From Cliona cf. orientalis (Eukaryota; Porifera; Demospongiae; Clionaida; Clionaidae), in assembly GCA_963930775.1 (NCBI GenBank), contig OZ005691.1, forward strand, positions 10,661,000 to 10,724,999: DNA of 64,000 nucleotides. Reading direction: 5' to 3'. A program made the position numbers and the translations under genes. Below, piece after piece: positions 50,201 through 61,089 of this stretch (positions are counted from its first letter, which is position 1; each line of letters opens with the position of its first letter). The notes beneath the pieces are model-generated. The model was not told the origin of the DNA. It saw only the letters and a program-made list of their open reading frames with translations, and made no database searches.

Positions 50201-53018
50201 ATGGCTACAGTTGTAATTAATTTTATCCACATTACCATCACCGAGTACACACACACACAGGGAAAATAATTGCTAAGCCATCACAGTTAGTTCCTGTCTA
50301 TGTCAGGGTTAAATTTTATGGAATAGAACATACCAGTCAGCTCCTCAGAATAGTGACGTATCCTGTCTGCAATATCACTGTAATGACCATAGCCAGGGTA
50401 GTAAGCCAAGTTATCCAGTCGGTATATTATCCTCCTCCAGCTGGCGAGTGGGTCTCGTAGCAGCCAATACCGGACTACTGCTGCTTCTTGTTCATCAGTA
50501 GAGTGGTGAGCAGACTGGAGTTCAGCAAGCTGGGCAGCAGAGATGCCAAGAATGGTTGCAATGTCTACTCCTTTCAGCTCCTGTAGTATGTTGTTGACAG
50601 TGAGAGCTATAGCATTGGAGGAAGAACAGAAACATACATGCAAGTCACTAATCAGATGTAAAAATTATTAATGATTGCCTACAGGTACACGCATAATATT
50701 TAATCAGTATAATTAGTTTTATATCACACATCATTACTTTTATGTTAAGGTATGCAAGTTTTCTTCACTATGATTAAAATTTATCCTCAGGCTACTATAA
50801 TATTATTGTTATTATTATCCTGCACGCATGCACAAAGGGAAAAGTAATCGGTTGTGTTGTCGTTGTCGTCGTGAGCACAAAAATCGCAATATCTTGAGAT
50901 GTAGGCATCTAAGCAACTCGTAAGCACAATCAAATTTGGTAAAAAACTAACTTCAGTGTGCATCAAATCGATGGACATGGTCCACAGGTGTCACAAAATT
51001 ATAGGTGCCTCTTTGTTGGCTAGCGTAACCACACCTATCAACAGTGCCTACTCAATGCATAATGCATGCCCACTGTGTTGTCACAACTAAGTAGCCAAGA
51101 ATAATATGGTAAAGATCATCGAAATTAATAATGTTCTTGAAATCTGTAGTTCATCCGAATCCGCTGACGGAGCTGAAATTTGCAGCCCTATGGAACCAAA
51201 ACACAATGTAAGATGGCTATACTATTACAACAGACTATTGGTAGTATCAGTTCATATCTCCTAGTACCGTAGATCGGGAAATTTTTACCGTTAAAAATTT
51301 TTCGCCAGTTGCTTAGGTGGCGAAAATTAAACGCGCGAAATATTTGAGTAATGTATGACGACCTGTACCAAGTTCAGCCTGGCGGCGAAAATTAGACTAC
51401 AAGAAAAATTTACAAGTGAAATATTTTACTGGCGAAAATATCCCGATCTACGGTAGTCTAGATCTAGTACAGAGATAGTGCTTTTGTCACCGGGACCTCC
51501 GGTAGCTATGACATTGTACATTTAAGCAGCAATTCCACGAATTTTCTGAAGTTCACAAAATTATAACCATGCACATAAAGCAATTCTATAGATTGCGCAA
51601 TGTGCGTGCAGGGTATGTGCTCTACAGAGCTCTAGTTGTGTGGATGTTTTTGTACATAAAAACAGTACGTAATGGTACATGAAATAAGAATTAATGTCTT
51701 CAGGAGCATCAACTAGTTACTAAGTACGTGTACGTGTGCACCACCACTGTGTCAACCATGAGCAAACTTAGTGGGTGGAGTCAATGCACAATAATAATAT
51801 ACCGTATCCTCCCGAAAATAAGCCCCCTTCGAAAATAAGCCCCCTCCCCTCTTTGACCTTCAAGTTCTTGCACAGGTATGTTTGCCTCGATTATAAGCCC
51901 CCTCCCACCAAGTAGATAGACTGCACATAATATAGCTACACGCGCGCGAGCACGTACATACGTACGTAACCCCGACCTTCAATTGACTACGAGTACAAAG
52001 ATGGTGCTGGCTTTTAGAAAAGCCTGTTTTGAAGTCATTCTGTTATGATGGCACTTCTAGCTTGGCGAAGACACTTACGAGCCGGTCAAGATGCTTTTAC
52101 TTTCCTCTAAAGACGTACACACACGGAACAACAAGTCCTTTTCCTACCGCCGATCCTCGTGTTGCTGCTCTTTTGGAGAAAAGCTAAGCAAACTCTGGAT
52201 ATTTCCTGCAGTACGTGACCAACGATGGTGGCTAAGGGGGGCTTATATTCGAGGGAAAGTGCATATTCGAAAATAAGCCCCCTCCCCAGTCTAGGTCATG
52301 TCTACGGCTGAAAAAGGGGGGGCTTATTTTCGGGAGGATACGGTACTACACAAAATATCCCTCCAGCAATAATGTTATGTAAATTTCAAAACAATAAAAT
52401 TAATTAAAACACGCCCACTTTTAGTGATTTATAACAAACACGATCATGACTATGGTCAACAATAAGCACCACAAACAAACACATTGTGTAATTTAGTCTG
52501 AAAAGACTCTGAGATTCCATGGACTGGCCTTTTATTATACAAAACATGTCATGTGTTGATCTATTGTCGTATGACTGATTTCCACTCACCTAGTTTACGT
52601 CCTTTAATTATTTCTCCCTCAATTCTCCTCTTTTCTTGTCTCGATAAACTGTTAAGGTAGCTCAAATCGGAATAGGAAATGTGATTAATTGTGTTCTTCC
52701 TTCTCCTTTTACTCTCCTTGGCCCCCCGGGGGCTGGTCTGGGGGGTTGAGGTTGCCACCTCACTCTCAGAGTCAGATTGTTCCCCTTCCATTCCTTGTAA
52801 GTGTCTTCTTGACTGGATGTGTAGGCAGCGCTGTGACTGAGATCGTCAGCCTCGGCAGAGCTGTGAGTGAGTGTGCCAGCCTCGGGGTATTCCATGTCTT
52901 CTAGTTCATTTACTTGATGGCTACTGTCCATGTCCTTGTCTTTCTCATCATCAGGTCCTCCGCTAGCGCCGCCACTGCTGCCCGGCTCGGCCCCGCAGCT
53001 CACATCTCCCCTCTCCAT
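47263..53018 (-). CDS. Gene E: triple Death-domain protein with SOCS-box-like end (exon 1 frameshift)
   Basis: Exons: 53018-52590 (MERGDVSCGAEPG), DD1 50606-50334, DD2 49321-49046, DD3 48541-48281, SOCS 47381-47263. Death and SOCS exons are open and phase 1. The SOCS segment reads LQNLCLEKLSNWL, then VPLPAKLKDKIKDRL and stop, four residues shorter than C (no FGE). Exon 1 lacks 10 bp relative to D near 52,795, so the first Met runs out of frame. An internal Met (MEGEQSDSESE, 52,791) directly after the gap is in frame with DD1. DD3 uses donor GTCAGC rather than GTGAGC, a weaker site. Introns hold element copies at 47,684, 48,786, 50,819 and 51,802, plus a partial DD2 duplicate near 49,600. It may be active from the internal Met, or decaying. 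Confidence 0.65.
47684..48115 (-). repeat. CCCCGCGCGCATGCGC interspersed repeat, copy 3
   Basis: An inverted copy of the family at 16,840, with AGAGCACATACCCCGTGCGC at the left, TTGACGACCTTTACC inside, an ACAACAACGACGACAAC run and TTTTACCCCTTGTGCATGCA at the right. It lies in the last intron of gene E. Confidence 0.6.
48786..48894. mobile_element. 109-bp fold-back element, 8-bp duplication
   Basis: Inverted ends GGATCATGTAGGATATCC and GGATATCCTACATGACCC, flanked by GAGCTAGC on both sides. The interior is CCCTAA/CCTAAC-like, resembling telomere repeats. It sits in intron 3 of gene E, at a point where that intron is partly duplicated (48,551-48,780 resembles 48,893-49,000). Confidence 0.7.
49600..49690 (-). 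pseudogene. Partial duplicate of the DD2 exon 5' end
   Basis: A second copy of the start of DD2 with its acceptor (ACCACATGGTTTAGTATAGT through GTGTAGTGTCTGTGAGGG) lies 350 bp upstream of the true DD2 exon of gene E. It is followed directly by intron sequence. It is probably a by-product of unequal exchange and would be skipped or toxic to splicing. Confidence 0.6.
50819..51640 (+). repeat. CCCCGCGCGCATGCGC interspersed repeat, copy 4 (interrupted)
   Basis: The most diverged copy, starting CCTGCACGCATGCACAAAGG and ending GTATGTGCTCTACAGAGCTC. It is interrupted by the TA element at 51,267-51,453. It lies in intron 1 of gene E. Confidence 0.55.
51267..51453. mobile_element. TA-flanked element CCGTAGATCGGGAAA, 187 bp
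   Basis: Inverted ends CCGTAGATCGGGA and TCCCGATCTACGG flanked by TA, with inner inverted TGGCGAAAAT segments. MITE-like. Confidence 0.7.
51802..52343. mobile_element. CCGTATCCTCCCGAAAATAA element, copy 2
   Basis: 542 bp, inverted relative to the copy at 42,479-43,042 and flanked by TA. The empty site in other copies reads AATGTACTACAC. It lies in intron 1 of gene E. Confidence 0.8.
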
Positions 53019-53114
53019 TTCAGTAAGCAGCTACTACAATTCTCCGACGATAGGGGCAATAGCCTATGTAGCTATAAACTATTTTCTTCTCGATCGTTTT
53101 AGTGTTATCTCTTC

Positions 53115-53243
53115 GACTACTGAACTGGCTGTGGCTGGTTGGGTGCGGTCACGAGATGTTAAGTAGGGAGAGCACCTCATAATAATTATCCGTTTTGGTG
53201 GGTGGGGCTGGTGCAGTAAGCTTCGTAAGGTAAAGGTCGTCAA
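53115..53243 (-). promoter_or_regulatory. Conserved upstream block of gene E
   Basis: The same block as the other four copies. Upstream it joins almost directly to a truncated DD3 exon (53,285-53,451), so a deletion has removed whatever 3' end once lay between. Confidence 0.45.
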
Positions 53244-53284
53244 AGAATTGTATAGATGTGCAGTAGTTGTACAAGTATAAAATT

Positions 53285-53451
53285 GAAGATAGTCGAGTAC
53301 GCTCTGGGAAGTTGTCTCCTGTCATAGTGATGCTCGAGTTCCTCTCGCTTGGAGTATAAAATCTGAAGCCAAGCACCAACACCACTAGCATCACTCAGAA
53401 GCTGAACACCATCGAGAACACTGGATAGAGTATCCAGTGTCAATGATGGCT
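53285..53451 (-). pseudogene. Truncated DD3 exon of a sixth gene copy
   Basis: The 5' part of a DD3 exon with its acceptor (EPSLTLDTLSSVLDGVQLL, then LQILYSKREELEHHYDRRQL) is present. The second half and all downstream exons are gone. No DD2 or DD1 follows on its 5' side, where unrelated sequence begins at about 53,490. It marks the right-hand end of the array. Confidence 0.75.
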
Positions 53452-53876
53452 CTGTACACGTATGTATGTGAATGTGTACGTATATTATTATTATTATCCA
53501 CAAAAATTTGATACTAAATCTTCTTATATTATAAGTGAAATATCTATACTCATTGACAATAATTGTGAAATTAATAGGAGCCTAAAATTAATTATTATTC
53601 ATTCAAAAGATGAACAGTAGTATTTAGCACATGCTATCTTCTACAAACTACACTCTATATAGCAGTTAACAAGTCAACGTCTGTTCCTGATCTATATACA
53701 AAAATTTAGCTTCACATTAATTCAAAAGTTGAATGATTCCATAATTATTTGAGGGAATTAATTTTAATTGACTGGAAATCCTTGCTCTTGCAAAGCTGAC
53801 AGTATGAATAAAGATATTATCACAACATTCATCAATCTGTCATGCATGCAGTTCGATGATGATATATATACCTTGC

Positions 53877-54380
53877 TTAGAGAAACAGTCTTTGCACCTG
53901 TTGTACGAGCTTCCCAAGCAACTTACACATGATGAACTAAGACCACCAGCACAGTCAAAACCGCGTTTAGCTATACAGTCCCTGCACACATCCACCCATT
54001 AGAGCCTTGATCTAAACAATTGACAGATAATACACTTAAACAATAAACAATCACATTCACAGTCCAGCAGTCTGGCCTACCTCTTGCCATGTCTTGGTTG
54101 AACCGTTCATCAGTCAAACCTTGTTGAATCTGTTGATGAACTGGCTAGATCTATAAGAGGCATCAGCAGCACCGGTTCTACAGCTCCAGCAGCTTCAGTA
54201 TTTTTGAATTCTAAAGGATTTTTGGTGGTTCAGAATCTGACATAATAATTAGCATTAAATTTTGCAATCACCTGGTCGTGGCCGTGGGTATGGGACGGGC
54301 CGTGGGTACGGGTTGGCAGCAACCACAGTCACACATACAGTCACGACAGCAAGAAGAGTAGCTAAATTTCGGCAGCATTT
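53877..54380 (-). other. Possible small cysteine-rich secreted-peptide gene
   Basis: Two separate minus-strand stretches look peptide-like. One at about 54,378-54,275 can be read as a hydrophobic leader LATLLAVVTVCVTVVAA followed by PYPRPVPYPRPRPG and a GTGATT donor. The other at about 53,990-53,877 reads CRDCIAKRGFDCAG then CVSCLGSSYNRCKDCFSKQ before a GTATAT donor. I could not find a start codon in the leader frame or a consistent phase between the pieces, so the gene model is unproven and the function unknown. Confidence 0.2.
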
Positions 54381-54649
54381 TTGCCTTTAGTGATTTAAGT
54401 CTTCAAAGTCGATGGATGAATTGATGATTTGATAATTTGATGATTAAATTCCTTGATGATTTGTTAACAGCAAGTTTTCAACCAACTTTCACCGATGACA
54501 GCTAAACAGCATTGAGTTTCTTTTATAGCAAACAGCTCTCACTCGTAAGTTACTATAATTAATATTTCATTAGCAAAAGGATTTTGATAGCTGTATGAAC
54601 AGCGCAAGTACATGCATGTAGCTAACAAGCAGTTTTGAAAAACAATTAA

Positions 54650-55244
54650 ATCTCTGAAAAGAGATGCTGTGATTATCCCCACACTCACAGACGACGATCA
54701 CAATGAAGCAATTGGAGATCAAGACAAAGCCAATATCCTAAGCTTATTTTTCTAAAAAATTAAAGTTTCAATACAATTCAACTTCCATTGTCCGATTCTG
54801 ACACACAACAGTTGATCACTGACAGGGTGGATGGCCCTGATAATCTCGACACATTATTGTGTTCAGAGGAAGAAGTCCTTCATTTACTACAGACAATAGA
54901 TACAACAAAAGTAAATGGCCCTGATCAAATTTCAGGGAACATGCTAAAAATGACTGCTCTCTCCATTGCTTATCCCATTAGCTACAGTGATATTCAACGA
55001 ATCGATTGCAAGCGGTGTTTTCCCAACATCCTGGAAATCTTCCTATGTTGTACGTATTCCAAAAGCCAACTCCTACAACAGCCCTAGCAACTACAGACCA
55101 GTATCTCTTCTACCAAGTTTGAGTACACTACTAGAGAAGCACATCTACAGTCTCCTCAATCATCATTTACAGAATACCCAGCCACTTTCCAACTTCCAAT
55201 GGGGATTTCAAGCTGGCAAGTCAACTGTGACAGCTCTACTATAA
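54650..55244 (+). mobile_element. LINE reverse-transcriptase fragment
   Basis: The encoded pieces include EEEVLHLLQTIDTTKVNGPD, ATVIFNESIASGVFPTSWKS, SNYRPVSLLPSLSTLLEKHI and FQWGFQAGKSTVTALL. These are characteristic of the 5' part of the reverse-transcriptase domain of jockey/CR1-like non-LTR retrotransposons. The frame changes once near 54,960. The catalytic YADD region and both element ends are missing, so this is a short dead fragment. Confidence 0.8.
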
Positions 55245-55317
55245 ACAGTATCCATTTAAGATCCGGAATATTTTTTTTCCGGATTCTGTAAAAATTTACA
55301 CTTTAAAGAACCGAGGA

Positions 55318-55830
55318 TGGCTTAGGATCTAAGCCACCCTCGGCTTAGGATCTAAGCCAGTACCATCAGCTTAGGATCTAAGCCACGCTCCGCTTAGGAT
55401 CTAAGCCACCCTCCGCTTAGGATCTAAGCCAACCTTCGCTTAGCTTAGAATCTAAGCCAGTACCATCAGCTTAGGATCTAAGCCACCCTCCGCTTAGGAT
55501 CTAAGCCACTCTCAATCCGCTTAGCCATTTTCAGCTTAGAATCTAAGCCAGTGCCATCAGCTTAGGATCTAAGCCACCCACAGCATAGAATCTAAGCCAA
55601 CCTCTGCTTAGAATTAAATCATGATTGGCTTAGATCCTAAGCAGAGGGTAACTTAGATCCTATTTATGGCGCTGGCTTGATGGTGGCTTAGATCCTAAGC
55701 CAAGGTTGGCTTAGATCCTAAGCTGATGGCTCTGGCTTAGATTTTAAGCTCAGAATAGCGCTACATGTAAGTGGAGAGTGGCTCAGATCCTTTGAGTAGG
55801 AATTACAGCTTAGGATCTAAGCCGCCACTG
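55318..55830. repeat. Inverted array of GCTTAGGATCTAAGCC units
   Basis: About a dozen copies of GCTTAGGATCTAAGCCA at 23-26-bp spacing, with spacers such as CCCTCC and GTACCATCA, run to about 55,615. Then about six copies follow in the inverted form GGCTTAGATCCTAAGC. The motif is itself nearly palindromic, so the array can pair both within units and between halves. A small inverted pair (GATCCGGAATA, TTCCGGATTC) lies just to the left. Confidence 0.85.
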
Positions 55831-56139
55831 ATGTTGGCACAATAGCTTACCTTACAAGCCACAAACTACTTGAGCATAACCACTTTGCCTACTTGAGATA
55901 CAAGCCACGTGGTCAGCAGCTCACCACCAAGACCATTAAACTATTATTATTCGTGTTTGTGAGACAATTTTGTCACAAATCATCTTGTTTCAATCCATTT
56001 TTTTGTTCATTTGCATTTATTATGATAATATTAAATATTTTCAAGTTATGTTGTATTAAACATACACATATTTTGGTACGTTTTAATAATTAAATCCCCT
56101 TTCTTGAAATCAGTCCAGTACAGCTAGTACACACCTTTG
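55831..56139. other. Spacer before the satellite
   Basis: AT-rich, non-repetitive, with no gene recognised. A CACAAACTACTTGAGC...CTACTTGAGATACAAG pair of short direct repeats lies near 55,860-55,905. Confidence 0.4.
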
Positions 56140-59100
56140 TTATGGTAACTTTTTGGTCTCATTTATACACCCAACACTTTCTAGGTAACAAAATTAGACC
56201 AGTACCTTTGTTTTTGTGTCTATATTCATAATCTAGAGTGGTGTAAACAGTAGACATGGCATTGGTGACTTCTGTGTCTGTGTATTCTAAATTTCTATGT
56301 ACGTACATATATGTACATTCACAGTAATCGGTACAATTTTTATAGCTTTTTAGCCCTCAATTCTTCACACATGATCTCTGAAGTTCCAAACTTGAACAGT
56401 ACCTTTGTCTTGATGTTAACAATCATAATTCTAAGTTTCATTGACTGGCGATGTGGTTGAAGCATGTTCTGCACATGCAAGTATGAGAATTCATGTGCAC
56501 ATGTATGTATATTATTCGGTAAAATTTTCATAGTTTTTTAGCTCTCAATTCCACATACAACATCTCTGGAGTACAAGACTTGACCAGTAGCTTTGTTCTT
56601 GTGTCTATAATTATAATCTAGAGTGGTGTAAACAGTGGACATGGTATTGGTGACTTCTGTGTGTGTGAGGATGAGCATTTTGTGTGTATACTACTTCATA
56701 TTAATCGGTACTACACGTACACATATTGTAGCTTTTTGGTTTCACTTGTACACCCCACACTTTCTAGGTACCAAAACCATACCAGTACATTTGTTCTTGT
56801 GTCTATAACCTTAATCTAGAGTGGTGTAAACAGTGGATATGACATTGGTGACTTCTGTGTGTGTGAGGATGAGCATTTGTGTACATACTTCATGTTTACT
56901 TAATCGATACCGTACACATCTTGTAGCTTTCTTGGTCTCATTTGTACACCCTACTTTTTCTAGGTACCAAAATCAGATCAGTACATTTGTTTTTGTGTCT
57001 ATATTCATAATCTAGAGTGGTGTAAACAGTGGACATGGTATTGGTGACTTCTGTGTGTGTGAGGATGAGCATTTTATGTGTACTTCATGTTAATCGATAC
57101 TGTACACATGCATCTCGTAGCTTTCTTGGCCTCATTTGTACACTCCACACTTTCTAAGTGCCAAGGTCAGACCAGTACTTTTGTTCTTGTGTCTATATTC
57201 ATAATCTAGAGTGGTGTAAACAGTGGACATGGTACTGGTGACTTCTTTGTATGTATTCTAAGAATTTTCTATGCAATCAGCTACATGTAGTACGTATATA
57301 CACATTTCTTGCTTTTGAGCTCTAAATTCTTCACACGACATCCCAGAAGTTCCAAATTTGATCAGTAACTCTATCTCAATGTTAACAATCATATTTCTAA
57401 GTTTCGTCGACTGGCGATGTGGTTGAGGAATGTTCTGCATATGTGAGTATGAGAATATCCTGTGCATATGCATTCACAGTAATGGGTGCAATTTTTAGAG
57501 ATTTTTAGCTCTCAATTCCACATGCAATATCTCTGGAGTACAAGACTTGATCAGTACATTTGTTCTTGTGTCTATAACCATAATCTAGAGTGGTGTAAAC
57601 AGTAGACATGGTACATTAGTGACTTTTGAGTGTGTGAGGATGAGTATTTTGTGTGTACTTCATGTCAATCGGTACTGTGCATATCTTGTAGCTTTCTTAG
57701 TCTCGTTTGTACACTCCACACTTTCTAGGTACTAGTACCTTTCTTCTTGTGTCTATAACCTTAATCTAGAATGGTGTAAACAGTGTACATGATATTGGTG
57801 ACTTACTCTGCGTGTGTATTCTAAGAATTTTCCATGACATTGTGTGTACACACATTCACAGTAACCAAGGTACAACTTTCATAGCTTTTTAGCTCTTAAT
57901 TCTTTCAACATCATCTCTAAACTTCAAACTTGAACAGTACCTTTGTCTTGATGTTAACAATCATACTTGTGAGTTTCGTTGACTCGCGATGTGATTGAGG
58001 TATGTTCTGTACATGTGAGTATGAGAATATCCTGTGCACATGCAATCACAGTAATCGGTACAATTTTTATAGCTTTTTAGCTCTCAATTCCACATACAAC
58101 ATCTCTGGAGTGCCAGACTTGATCAGTATCTTTATTTTGATGTCTTTTATCATAACCTAGAGTGGTGTAAACAGTAGGCATGGCATTGGTGACTTTTGAG
58201 TGTGTGAGGATGAACATTTTGTGTGTACTTCAAGTTAATCGATACTGTACACATCTTGTAGCTTTTTTGGTTTTATTTGTACACCCCACACTTTCCAAGT
58301 ATCAAAACCAGACCACTACCTTTATTTTGATGTCTATATTCATAATCTATAGTGGTGTAAACATTGGACATGGTATTGGTGACTTCTGTGTGTGTGAGGA
58401 TGAGCATTTTGTGTGTACTTCATGTCAATCGATACCGTACACATCTTGTAGCTTTTTTGGTCAAATTTGTACACCCCACACTTTCCTAGTATCAAAACCA
58501 GATCAGTACCTTTATTTTGATGTCTATATTCATAATCTATAGTGGTGTAAACAGTGGACATGGTATTGGTGACTTTTGTGTTTGTGAGGATGAGCATTAT
58601 TTTAGTGTGTACTTCATGTCAATTGATGCTGTACACATCTTCTAGCTTTTTTGGTCTAATTTGTACACCCCACACTTTCCTAGTATCAAAACCAGACCAC
58701 TACCTTTATTTTGATGTCTATATTCATAATCTATAGTGGTGTAAACATTGGACATGGTATTGGTGACTTCTGTGTGTGTGACGATGAGCATTTTGTGTGT
58801 ACTTCATGTCAATCGATACCGTACACATCTTGTAGCTTTTTTGGTCAAATTTGTACACCCCACACTTTCCTAGTATCAAAACCAGATCAGTACCTTTATT
58901 TTGATGTCTATATTCATAATCTATAGTGGTGTAAACAGTGGGCATGGTATTGGTGACTTACTCTGCGTGTGTATTCTAAGTTTCCATATTATGTGCATAC
59001 ATCAGTATTTGGTACAATTTTCAAAGCTTTTAAGCTCTATATTCTTCACACATCATCTCTGAAGTTCCAAACTTGGTGAGTACCATTGATTTGATGTTAA

Positions 59101-60250
59101 TAATCATATTTCTGACTTTCGTTAACTAGCGATGTGGTTGAAGCATGTTATGCACATGTGAGTATGAGAATTACCTATAGCACATGCATGCATTCACAGT
59201 TACTGTAATCGATGCAATTTTAGTAGCTTTTTAGCTCTCAATTCCACATACAACATCTCTGGAGTACCAGACTTGATCAGCACCTTTGTTCTTGTGTCTA
59301 TAACCTTAATCTAGAATGGTGTAAACAGTGGACATGATATTGGTGACTTCTGTGTGTGTGTGAGGATGAGCATTTTGTGTGTACTTCATATTAATCGATA
59401 CTATACACATCTTGTAGCTCTCTTGGTCTCATTTGTGCACCCCATACTTTTTAAGCATTTAAACCATACAAGTAACTTTGTTTTGATGTCTATATTCATA
59501 ATCTAGAGTGGTATAAACAGTAGACATTGTATTGGTTACTTCTGTGTGTGAGAGGATGAGCATTTTGTGTGTACTTCATATCAATCGATACTGCATGTAC
59601 ATGTACAAATCTTGTAGCTTTCTTATGGTCTCATTTGTACACCCCACACTTTTTAGGTACCAACGCAATACCAGTACCTTTATTCTTGTGTCTATATTCA
59701 TAATCTAGAGTGGTGTAAACAGTGGACATGACATTGGTGACTTCTGTGTGTATGTATTCTAAGAATTTTCCATGTGTACACACATTCACAGTAATCCTAC
59801 AATTTTTGTAGCTCTTTAGCTCTCAATTCTTCACACAACATCCCTGAAGTTCCAAACTTGATCAGTATCTTTATTTTAATGTTAATCATCTTATTATTTC
59901 TGAGTTTCATTGACTGGCGATGTGGTTGAGGCATGTTCTGCACATGTGAGTATGAGAGTTTCCTGTACACATGCATTCACAGTATAATTAGTACAATTTT
60001 TATAGCTTTTTAGGTGTCAGTTCCACATACAACATCTCTGGAGCACCAGACTTGATCAGTAACTTTGGTGTTATGTCTATAACCATAGTCTAGAGTGGTG
60101 TAAACAGTAGACATGGCATTGGTGACTTCTGTGTGTGTGAGGATGAGTATTTTGTGTGTACTTCATATAATATTATTAATCGGTACTGTACACATAATAT
60201 TATCATTGTAGCTTTCTTAGTCTCATTTGTACACGCCACATTTTTACTCT
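56140..60250. repeat. Satellite array, left arm (~195-200-bp units)
   Basis: Two to three related unit types alternate. One has AGTGGTGTAAACAGTGGACA, TTGGTGACTTCTGTGTGTG, ATCTTGTAGCTTTTTTGGTC and ACACCCCACACTTTC. Another has TAGCTTTTTAGCTCTCAATT, ACATCTCTGGAGTACCAGAC and GACTGGCGATGTGGTTGA. They share the CAGTACCTTTGTTTTGATGT segment. Units diverge moderately; those at about 58,340-58,930 are nearly identical duplicates. Confidence 0.9.
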
Positions 60251-61089
60251 ACCTCTGTATGTGCTCACATGTTGTGCTAACTAGGCTGTGAGAGAGGATG
60301 TTAATTTCCAATTAAGCTATGAAGTGCGTGCACGTGTGTGTGAGTGTGTTTGTGTGTGTGTGTGACGTGAGTGGGTTTGGGTTTGGGTTGGGTTTGGGTT
60401 GGCTTTGGGTTAGGTTTGGGTTTGATTTAAGGTATGTACATGTACACACATACCTTACTTTCACACTCATATCATATGCATGTATATTACATGGCATGTG
60501 CTGTGCACATGCACATGTAATTCTGTCTATAGATACACTACATGTGTACATATACACATGTATACATATTTACATGATCATGTAAACGATCAATGCCCTC
60601 TAATTAACACCTACATGTAACCAAAAGGTAGGCATACTGTACTAAGAAGTAAGTGATAGGGAAAATGAACCAGCCATAATAATAGCATGTATGGTGGTAC
60701 TGAGCTAGTGATTGGTAGTAGTTTTCCTCTGTGCAGTACTTCATAATTCCACAGAGCATATGCCCCTCTTAATACTATGATTATGATATTGTGGTCACCA
60801 CAGAGTACACATTGATGCACACACATGGTGTAGTTCAAGTGCCTTATACAATTAGGTGAAGTACACACTAGTAAAACCACATAATGTATAGATGCTCAAT
60901 CACAATAGTGTATGATCTAACGCTGGACCTACCATATTATATGATATTATTATAATACACGTATTATAATTTAAGGTTCAAAGATTTATTAATTTGATTT
61001 TGAGTTGTATGAGGTTGCTTGTGTTTCCTATCTCGTAACATACTGACAAAAAAATTCTCCATTGATTAGAATTCTCATACATAAACCAT
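60251..61089. other. Spacer between the inverted satellite arms
   Basis: About 840 bp without satellite units or a recognisable gene. It holds a GT-rich tract and a GGGTTT/GGGTTGG telomere-like run at about 60,370-60,425. Confidence 0.6.

Noticed and set aside
60362-60427. True telomere end
   Set aside because: The GGGTTT/GGGTTGG run is short, irregular and internal, with satellite on both sides.
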